Positions 55,531 through 64,000 of a stretch of DNA of 64,000 nt are shown here, in pieces. The notes below the pieces were generated by a model. The model saw nothing but the letters and a program-made list of their open reading frames with translations, made no database searches and was not told the origin of the DNA. Made by a program: the position numbers and the translations under genes. The stretch lies in the NCBI GenBank assembly GCA_030407315.1, contig JALQPE010001716.1, forward strand, positions 124,001-188,000, in the 5' to 3' direction. Within the stretch, counting starts at the first letter, position 1. The number at the start of each line of letters is the position of its first letter. Origin of the DNA: Asparagopsis taxiformis. Lineage: Eukaryota; Rhodophyta; Florideophyceae; Bonnemaisoniales; Bonnemaisoniaceae.

Positions 55531-57384
55531 TCGGTGTCTGGGAGTGGTGGATGAGATGGAGCGTCACGCTGTCGTGGGCATCTTTCCGGGGTAGAGGAAG
55601 GCAGTTCTAGCGCTATGAGGATGGGGCATGGACGGTATTCATATGGGAATGGACAGAATAGTACGGCTAGGAATTTTTATTTCGTAGTGACTATGAGCTA
55701 GCGAGAGGTATACGCGGTAGGATAGGTAGCAATCTAAGAGGGTGCGATATGGGAAGCTTCACTCTGGATTTGTTTATTTGCGCAGGCTACATTGAGAATA
55801 AACAATCCCTATGTTAAAAATGCTACTACAACTAACACTATTCCGACGAGTAAAACTAAAACTACTAGAAAAGTCTAGAAATCTATCAACTGATTGAGCT
55901 GCATGAATAAGCTAGGAAATGAAGAGAAGAAGAAAAAATGATGTAGAGAAAGGAAACAAGTTAGTGACGTTGAATTGGAGAGGGAAATTGATGGTGATTA
56001 GGAGACTAACGTACCTTAACAAATACCATTGCATCCCAAATTGAGATATGTACTCACAGGCAGAAAAGAAAAGTAGTGGAGAAGTGGTAAGAGAGAAAGA
56101 TAAATGAAAGTAGAAGTGGAACACTCACCGACTGGAAACCTGAGAAAGAGAAAACGAATAGAAAACTGGGTTAGTGGCGTGAGTTGTGGAAACGTACCAT
56201 CATGGTTCATATCCGTCGGAGACAAAGCAACAACTTTGGCCTTGGAAGCCGTATTGATGATCTAAAACTTACGCTTTGGAAGCAGTTTAGATGATCTATA
56301 CGGCTTCCACGGCCAGGGTTGTTGCTTTGTTTCCGACGGATATGAAGATGGAAACAGGGATTTCAGAATCTGTTGTTTAAGTAGCACTCTGCGGGCGGAA
56401 ATGACGTGTAGGAGAACAATAGAGGGATGAATTTGAAACAGAGCGGTGCGATGGGAGGCCCAGAAAAACGATACCTAGGCTGCGAATTACGCTTGGAAGC
56501 ACATGATCTGGCAGAGGAGGCGCACATTATCGTATCTTCTACCGCCTTTTATTGTCTAGAATGACGTCATCACTACAGAAATATAGGAAAAACACTAGCA
56601 TATGGGGCCTACAGGACAGGCGGAGGTGAAGAGTAAGAAAAATGGCGCACTTTCCTGGACGAGGAGTCCGCCCTTCCAGTGATGATGTGGATGGTATATA
56701 TCGATAACGTCATTGTATGCTCCGAGTACACTTGGCAGGCAGTCAAAGCGGGCCACGTGGATGGTGGCGGTTAGGAAACAGCAGTGTCGAAGAATTTTTA
56801 TAATTTTCATGTTTCAAGCGAGCAGTGAGTCTGCATTGCAATATATAAATGTATCCTAATTTAAGATATCACACCGAGTACGATTCAACGAGACATCGTG
56901 TTTTCACCTTGTGAATAGGGCCGAGAATATGGTAGAGTATACGAGTAGGAACTACGTGCATGAGAAAATCAGATTCAGTATTAGTGCTTAGAGCATCACT
57001 GCGTAACAAACGGAAGTGGATACGTCTTGGCCAGGCTGGTGTTTAGGGAATGCGATACAAGATAGCAAAACGATATTGAGTAGGTCGAGCCCGGATGAAA
57101 TAGCAATCATTGTGCATAAAGTAATGAGCATAGGACAAATCATTGTGGTGAAACAGTTCATTGGATCGAATGAAAGCCAGGAAAGGTTTCTTAATGGTTG
57201 AATTTAGTGGCGGAGAAATATAATTCTGCACTATAGCGGAGAAGTAGCGGAAAAGAGTAAATCTCCTTCAGCAAGCGAGACATGCATCAATATTGCCCAG
57301 TATAGTTCGTCTGAAGTGCAAGTTGAACCTCGCAAAGTGAATATCAGAGGTCGTTGGCTAGTGGTTGAAGAAGTCTGCAACGAT
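55531..57384. other. Spacer with a 57-bp inverted repeat
   Basis: No gene recognised. The one clear structure is the inverted repeat at 56208-56344, listed separately. Sequence composition is ordinary. Confidence 0.4.
56208..56344. repeat. Hairpin-forming inverted repeat
   Basis: Arms 56208-56264 and 56288-56344 begin CATATCCGTCGGAGACAAAG and are about 90% complementary, with a 23-nt loop. The RNA could form a long stem, like a foldback element or a small-RNA precursor. Function unknown. Confidence 0.75.
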
Positions 57385-59549
57385 GGAGCAATTCTTGAAA
57401 ACGGATTTGGCTGCAGAAAACTATTCCGAACAGGCCAGAGTTCGTGCAGTTCTCTTCGACGGAGAATCTGGCTGGGTGTACGGTGAAATTGTTGTTCAAC
57501 GGATCGTTTAGGGGTGCTCCGGACGTCCAAAATTGTGTCAACCTCGAGATGACGGCGTACTACACTTGTAGCCGTTGGTGGGCCGGGCTGAAACCGAACT
57601 CGGTTGGTACCATTGGGCAGGAATGGATTGCTGGTTTGTTGGAAATCTTCGGGTACGTGAAGGAGGTGGCCGAGTATTGGAACGTTTCGGATGTGTTGAG
57701 GATGCTGGATGGCTCCATTCCCAGCGTGGGTGACCCGAGCAAGAGCTTCGACATTCACTCACGCGTTGTCGAAGTTTTTGCGCTGATGGTGCCCAAGAAG
57801 GGGTTCTGAGCGGACTTACATCCCAAGGAAGGCCCTCCCAATGGCTCCAAGTTTGAGAAGATCTTTCCCAATCGGAAGTCTGTGTTTTGAAAGGACGCCA
57901 GGAAAATGCTCCTGCGCGTAACTGGCTACCGCGACATGTAAATGCGGAAACAATTTTACGTGGTGGACCCACACATCCCACATGCTGCGCTCCCAGTCAC
58001 ATGTGGTCATGATTCCGCCAACCCTTCCCCTTCCATTTCCATTTCCCTGACCATCCCTTCATCCTCCATTCCTTTGCCTTTGAAGAATCCAATTGAGGTA
58101 GTACCACCTCAATTAGATTCTTCCAGCTATTCCGAGGCTGCCTCTGTTTCTGCCACTGCCCCTGTCGTGTCTGCATCGTCCGGAGTGGAAACTTCTGGGA
58201 AAGTGATGCCCAAAAGGAGTACCTGCCTGAAAGAGAGTCGTTCCGGTCGTGGTGGAACAGCGACGGCGGGTGGTGCGAGCCCTATTCAGGTCGTCGAGCT
58301 GGAGAGCGCACCCAAGGATGCGGGTAAAAGCTCCATCCTCGGGAAGCGCAACTGGGAAACCGCTTCTGCGACGCCCGAGCCCTCTACCAAAAAGAGGAAG
58401 CTCAGTGAGACTTCATCAAAGTCGTCGTCAAAGAAATCCAAGTCGGCTTCCAGAGGACGTTCTCGGGAGCCGATTCTCCAGTTCGACGACGCCCATGAAA
58501 ATCCTATTCCCGACAGTATCGTCGATGAGAATGTGGCCGCCGTTCTCCCTAACGCAATTGCGTCTGGTAGCCCGATGAAGTACTACATGGAAATTACGAC
58601 GGTAGAGACGGTGCGGGCGGAAATAAAGGCGGCAGCATTCCTGGCAGCTGCATCGCCAGGTGCTGAGGACTCGGTGGTGGAATAGTACTTTGCGGTGAAG
58701 CGGCGTTGCTGGACAACATGGGGGTGGTTGTTGTGGAAGGCCTCTTGCAGTCGTCCACGGCTGGTAGTGCGACGCATGACCTCTTCAGTCACTTTTCTCG
58801 GCAGTTCCAGCTGGTTGAGGAGGTTGAAAAGCCACAGAAACCCTCCCAGCAGTCTGATTCTGATTATGAAGACAGGAAACCACAGGACGAGCCCCCAGAT
58901 TTCGCCAAGCCCGGTTTTGATCCTTCGCCGTGGCATTTCATCCACAACGTGGGTGCTGCGAAGGACCGCATAGATGGTGGTCGTGGGCGACTCCCCCTGC
59001 CGCGGTGTGAATTGTGCGACAAGCTGGAGGAGGGGAATTTGGATATGTACAGGAACAAGTTGGTGGCAGAGCTTGCTCTTGGTGTTTGTGCGGATTTCTT
59101 GAAGTTGGGAATGGAGGGTGAGGATCCTGTCTTTTTCCCGAAGACAGGATTACGGCTGCTTCTTAAAACAGATGGGGCTGCGGACCAGGATGGGCACACG
59201 GACTTCTGAGAATCCCAATTTTGAGGAGTCGGACCTACCCAATCCCCATCCTATTTCATGATGTCGAGCGGATCCGATGGGTTCTTTATAGTAGCTGCAC
59301 CTTATAGTCATGTATGCCTGGTCCATACGGACGCCGACATGTGGAAGGTTCCCGTTAACCACTTTTATGTGCCACCCTATTCCGTCTTAGTTGATCGCGG
59401 TGACCTTTACCATTACGGGGTCGGCTTCAGGTGAGGAGATCTTCCTGTGGGAGCAGAATTTAGTCTATGGTCTGCCCACGCGCGGCCACATCTACTTGAA
59501 GACGGAGAAGGACGTCCTCACGGACCACATCCACACCGTCGAATATTAA
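57385..59549 (+). pseudogene. Unidentified element-borne gene, broken (right copy)
   Basis: Opens at ATG 57385 (MEQFLKTDLAAENYSEQARV), then shifts frame near 57500. The following frame (YYTCSRWWAGLKPNSVGTIG) meets TGA at 57807, TGA at 57888, TAA at 57939 and TAG at 58683, each time continuing in the same frame with protein-like sequence. A Ser-rich section carries a basic nuclear-localisation-like stretch (STKKRKLSETSSKSSSKKSK). Another frame (58706-59209) contains the CELCDKL pair, and the C-terminal section runs to TAA at 59547-59549. Two of the TGAs may be former TGG codons. I do not know the family. It is the main gene-like content of the CACTA-like element, but nothing identifies it as the transposase. 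Confidence 0.5.
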
Positions 59550-59897
59550 AAGTATGACAGGAGCAATAGATAGCATACGAGAAGTATTAAAACCTATGCT
59601 ATTGTTCCCTGCTATGAAGTTCTGTCTTTCTCATCTCAACATTATTCGCTTAGCCCACCTTTCTATTTTCATCTATACATCTGACCTTCATGTCATAGTT
59701 TAGTGCTACTAAGCCTATTGATTGCTACATTTTTGTATTAGTCTACAACTTTACATGATTTCACTAGCTAGACCGTAGGGGGAACTAGTTTTAGACCTTG
59801 ACAACCCGTGAGGTTCGACTATAAGAGACGTTGCTGAGATAACACATGACACAGAATGCTCCTGGAAGCCACTCACAGCCGTACAAACGTTCTGCTG

Positions 59898-60498
59898 AGC
59901 CATGTTCCTGACTTCCCAATTCCTTGCTCACCCTTCCCTAGGTGGGAGGGGGACGGAACTCTCAGCCCCTTACAGCGGAAGCCGTTTACCGGGGATTCTT
60001 ACAGCAAAGTCATCGTTACGATGACTTTGCTGTAAGAAAGCGTTTCCATTACAGTGGCCAAGAATTTTTTCACCGGGTAAAAAAATCATGGCAGCTGTAA
60101 TGATTTATTTTCTTACAGCAAAGTCATCGTAACGATGACTTTGCTGTAAGGAAACGTTTCCATTGCAGTGGCCAAAGAAATTTTACCGGGTAAAAAATCA
60201 GCAAGAATTTTTACCGGGTGAAAAATCGTGGCTGCTGTAATGATTTATTTTCTTACAGCAAAGTCATCGTTACGATGACTTTGCTGTAAGAAAGCGTTTC
60301 AATTACAGTGGCCAAGAATTTTTTTACCGGGTAAAAAATCATGGCTGCTGTAATGATTTATTTTCTTACAGCAAAGTCATCGTAACGATGACTTTGCTGT
60401 AAGCATCCCTGGTAAATTGCTTCCGCTGTAAGCGGCAGGTACTTCCGTCCTTTTCCGACCTAGGGAAGGGTGAGGAGGGAATTATGAAGTCAGGAAAC
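59898..60498. repeat. Foldback unit 1, right copy
   Basis: Same as 1147-1752, with palindromes at 59998-60036, 60112-60150, 60252-60290 and 60365-60403. A 5-bp duplication (ACAGG) present in the left copy near 1744 is absent here. Confidence 0.85.
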
Positions 60499-61263
60499 AG
60501 GGTATAGGAATGGTATGGACGGCTGTAGGCGGCAATAGGTAACACATTGTGTTGTTTACACCCGGTTTGAGCTGGGTGTTGTGTCTAGTATGGTTGGAGG
60601 AGTGTACGAAATTTCTACCACGTGGTCGGAAATGGTTCAATTTTCTCACGACAGAGATTCTGACTTTCGAAATTCAAACTCGTTAAAGTGGGCTGGAGTT
60701 GGTGTGAACACCTCCAGGACCTCTGGGAAGGATCTGGTAACACATGTCCTGTGACTGCACGCGGTTATCCTCTCTGAAATCAACCATAGATTATCGGAGG
60801 GCAAAATCTACTCTTGGTGCCGTGTGGCACATTGACTATACAAAACCGTCTGTTTCCAGTTTTTATATACTTTACTCTCGAGTAGATAGGATTTCAGCTG
60901 TCCGAGTAAAGAATGGGCCATATAAATGTTTCATTTCAACACAAGCATTGTGCAATTCAACCTCTTCCAGGTCCAAAAACTTGTCCAGAGTACACTTCCA
61001 GGCCATCGCCTGGGAGCGTACTCTGGACAATTTTTTGGACTAAGTGCACTTTCAAGTGCATGCACTTGGAGGCATCCAGTCCAAATCTACGTCGTTCCGA
61101 CAAAGTTGAATTTTGGCCATGGCCGAAATTCATCATATCTGCAGTTGTGAGAATCTGATGACCAAAAATCGATGCATTCTGCCAGCCCTAATGCGCAAGC
61201 CAGAAGCTTTACGGACAGATAAAACACCTTTCTGTAATCCCCAGAGCCACTCCAGCCCTTATA

Positions 61264-61331
61264 CACTACGGTGTTGAAAAGGGGGCCTCAGACAGTACGG
61301 TGAGACAGTGATTTTTACTGCCTCACTGTAC
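61264..61331. mobile_element. Relic of a CACTA-like left end, right copy
   Basis: Counterpart of 2518-2585. One base, AGACAGTGATTTTTAC against AGACAGTGCTTTTTAC, is closer here to the intact end at 54767. Confidence 0.65.
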
Positions 61332-61567
61332 AATGATCTTCAGGAAGTAGGATATTCTCTAAGCCTAGCACGGGAGAGAAAGATGGAAGCGTAGGCATGC
61401 AGAAGTATAGAGGCAATAGTATGTGTAGACTATGGCAGTGGTAGAAAAGTATTTCATGCACGAAAAGGACTGGTAGAGTGACACTAGAGAAGTGATGCTT
61501 AGCAGGAAGGGATGTGGAGATGATGAAGGAGGACAACAGACATGAGATCGAGGGTTGAGACCAACGG

Positions 61568-61777
61568 CTTACAGACGGAGCAGTTTACCAGGGATGTTTA
61601 CAGCAAAGTCATCGTTACGATGACTTTGCTGTAAGAAAACAATTCATTACAGTAGCCATGATTTTTTTACCGGGTAAAAAATTCCTGGCCACTGTAATGA
61701 AAACGTTTTCTTACAGCAAAGTCATCGTAACGATGACTTTGCTGTAAGCATCCCTGGTAAACTGCCTCAGCTGTAAG
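61568..61777. repeat. Foldback unit 2, right copy
   Basis: Same as 2822-3031, with two palindromes at 61596-61634 and 61710-61748. Confidence 0.85.
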
Positions 61778-62466
61778 CGGCTGGGAGCTTGGTCCCTCCC
61801 TCACCTTGGGAAGGGTGAGCAAGGAATTGTGAAGCCGTAAAACATGGCAGAGGGATGGTTTGGACGGCTGTTAGCGGTGTTGGGGAGCACTCTGCGTCGT
61901 GCTAACCCAGTCTGGGCTGGGTGCCCTGCCTGGTACGGCGGGAGGAGTGCACAAAATTTCAAACACAATTTCCTCAAGAGTGAAATTCTGATTGTCGAAA
62001 CTCAACCTCCCTAAAATGAACTAGAGCTGGCATGAGCACCTCCAGGACGTCTGGAAAGGTACTGACAGCACGTTTTCGGAGCATTGGCGCAGCTGTTCTC
62101 TCTGAGATCAAGCATAGAGTATCCGTGGCCAGATTCTATTCCTGGTGCCGTGTGGCACAGTGACCACACCAAATCGCCCTTTTCAGCAGACTATAGATCT
62201 GAGTTACTAGGAATCTAGCTGCCTTCAATACCAACATAGTTGGTAAGTAGGCTAGCCTAGGATTGTAGGAAAATCAGGAAGGATGGGAGGGTAGGTATGC
62301 AGCAACATGAAGGGGATAGTATGAGTAGATTATGGCGGTGGTAGAGAAGGATTGCACTCACTGAAGGGTCGGCTGGAGTGACACCGGAGTCGACATAGAA
62401 GGGAGGTTGGGATAGGCTGGGATGAAGGAAGACAAGAGACATGAGAGAGAGGGTGAAGCCAGACCG

Positions 62467-62845
62467 CTTACAGCTGAGGCAGTTTACCGCGGGTGCTGAC
62501 AGCAAAGTCATCGTTACGATGACTTTGCTGTAAGGAAAGAAAACATTACAGCAGGCACGTTTTTTTACCCGGTAAAAAAATTCTTGGTGATTTTTTACCC
62601 GGTAAAAATTCTTCGCCTACTGTAATGTTTCCTTTTCTTACAGCAAAGTCATCGTTACGATGACTTTGCTGTAAGAAAACGTTTCATTACAGTAGCCACG
62701 ATTTTTTACCCGGTAAAAAAATTCTTGGTGATTTTTTCACCCGGTAAAATCCTTCGCCCACTGTAATGTTTTCTTTTCTTACAGCAAAGTCATCGTAACG
62801 ATGACTTTGCTGTAAGCATCCCTGGTAAACTGCCTCAGCTGTAAG
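62467..62845. repeat. Foldback unit 3, right copy
   Basis: Same as 3721-4099, with three palindromes starting at about 62496, 62637 and 62778. It differs by a few bases in the spacers and none in the palindrome cores. Confidence 0.85.
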
Positions 62846-63546
62846 CGTCTGGTACCTTGGTCCCTCTCTCACTTTGGGAAGGGTGAGATAGGAATTTTGA
62901 AGTCGGGAACATTGTGGAAGGATGGTTTCGACGGCTTCGGGCGGCTTTGAAGAGCAATCTGTGTCTTGTTCACCCGGGCTGAACTACCTAAAAAGTTCAG
63001 TATTGGGAGAGCAGCACGGTAAATTCCGACCACCATTTTCTCACGACAGAGATTCTGGCGGTCGAAATTCAAACTCGTTAAAATGGACTAGAGTTGGTGT
63101 GAACACCTCCAGGACCTCTGGAAAGGTACTACCTGCACATTTTCCGAGGCTACAAGAAGCCGGTCTCTCCAATATCAAGCATAGATTATCGGTGCGCAAA
63201 ATCTACTCCTGGTGCTGTGTAGCACATTGACTATACAAAACCGTCCGTTTCCCGTTATAATAAACTATACTCTCAAGTAGGTAGGAATCTAGATATTCAC
63301 CTTACATCGATGGTTATGAAGTAGGTTAGCCTAGGACTGAAGGACAGAAGGTAAAGGATAGGATGGTAGGCATGGGGTAAAATGAAGGTGGTGGTATGAG
63401 TAGAATACGGAAGTAGTAGACAGGTATTTAATGCACAGGAGGGGCGTGTGAAGTGACACCAGAGGCGCGGTGCGTCACAGGAAGGGAGACTGGAATAATG
63501 AAGGAGAACTAGAGGCATGAGAGATAGGTTGTTGAGGCATGCTTCT

Positions 63547-64000
63547 AGCTCTATTATATAACTACATTGCTCCTCTATAGGCTACGCAATCCATTCCAGA
63601 AGTTCTAGTTAAAAATGGACTATATGAATGTTTCATTTCAATATCAGCATTGTGCAGTTGAGCCTCTTCAAGGTCCGAAAACTTGTCCAGAGTACGCTTC
63701 CAGGCCACTTGAAGGCATCCAGAACACTTGCACTTCGTTCTTGCAAAGTTCAATTTTGGCTATCACATCTCCAGTTGTGGGAGTCTGGTGACCAAAAGTC
63801 GATGCATTCTGGAATCCCTACCACGCAATTCAACAGCTTTACGGACACATAAAACACTTTTCCGTACTCCCTAGAGCCACTCCAGCCCTTACGGATCACT
63901 TACACTTCGTTCCGACAAAGTTCAATTTTGGCCATCACATCTCCAGTTGTGAGAATCTGGTGACCAAAAATTAGTGAACTCCGGAAGCTCTACCTCGCAA
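63547..64000. repeat. Right-copy sequence to the window edge
   Basis: Matches 4801-5221 closely and then departs at about 63968. The last 30 bases resemble another member of the GATGACCAAAAATCGATGCA repeat. No gene. Confidence 0.6.

Larger units (their letters stand above)
60499..63546. repeat. Diverged ~1 kb tandem units, right copy
   Basis: Counterpart of 1753-4800 with few substitutions. It includes the foldback units listed separately. Confidence 0.65.
54767..64000 (+). mobile_element. CACTA-like large DNA element, right copy (left part only)
   Basis: It begins CACTACGGTGTTGAAAAGGG at 54767 and runs past the window edge. It is inserted in the R2 3' region. From 58752 it repeats the left copy in the same order. 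It diverges from it at about 63968, within a short tandem repeat. Confidence 0.7.

Noticed and set aside
55019..55567. 182-codon minus frame with repeats
   Set aside because: It is a translation of the 35-bp subterminal tandem repeat of the CACTA-like element.
57385..59549. Alternative genetic code with TGA read as Trp
   Set aside because: The gene also has TAA and TAG stops and frame shifts, and the retrotransposon frames give no support for TGA as sense.
1..64000. Simple 58.7-kb tandem duplication as explanation for the repeated ends
   Set aside because: The repeated part lies inside elements whose own ends are visible at 10506 and 54767, so two insertions explain it. Duplication stays possible until the outer flanks are seen.

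Overview
The window is eukaryotic repeat-rich DNA, most likely from a filamentous fungus. The signs are Ty3-type retrotransposons with integrase chromodomains, intron-like signals with GTAAGT donors and CTGAC branch sites, and CACTA-type ends. I see no intact host gene, tRNA, rRNA or CRISPR. Almost everything is explained by four nested transposable-element families. The species cannot be named from the sequence.

Layout. (1) 1-10506 and 54767-64000 are two same-orientation copies of one large element. Its ends start CACTACGGTGTTG and carry subterminal GACAGT/ACTGTC repeats. The left copy shows only its right part and the right copy only its left part. They overlap over about 5.2 kb at roughly 99% identity (offset 58751, then 58746 after a 5-bp indel). 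The inferred full length is about 14.5 kb. The element carries one broken unidentified gene (57385-59549, and 3-798 in the left copy) and foldback units built on an invariant 39-bp palindrome. (2) 10507-44388 is a Ty3/chromodomain retrotransposon (R1) on the minus strand: LTR, PBS, gag, protease, RT, RNase H, integrase, chromodomain. It is decayed, and a 717-codon open frame runs on the opposite strand beyond its pol end. (3) Two copies of an undescribed-looking 11-13 kb element, here called X, interrupt R1: X1 at 15948-27285 in pol and X2 at 30628-43461 in gag, in opposite orientation. Each has about 47-bp terminal inverted repeats and a 2-bp target duplication (TT, GT). Removing X and one duplicated dinucleotide rejoins the R1 reading frame at the pol site. 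(4) 44393-54766 is a second Ty3/chromodomain element (R2) on the plus strand, head to head with R1. It has a 660-bp LTR, gag and pol overlapping in different frames, and one amber stop in integrase.

Element X is the most novel object. From its pyrimidine-rich end inward it holds a small CxxC-containing frame, a nested large inverted repeat of palindrome-rich modules around a 2.6-2.8 kb core, a spaced array of 27-nt and 12-nt blocks each bounded by consensus splice signals (a possible micro-exon gene), a 23-bp repeat, a 43-bp minisatellite and the terminal repeat. No transposase was recognised in it.

Order of events, by nesting: R1 inserted first. X1, X2 and the left CACTA-like copy then landed in it, and the right CACTA-like copy landed in R2. 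R1 and R2 share an identical 18-nt primer-binding site whose complement fits a tRNA-Tyr 3' end.
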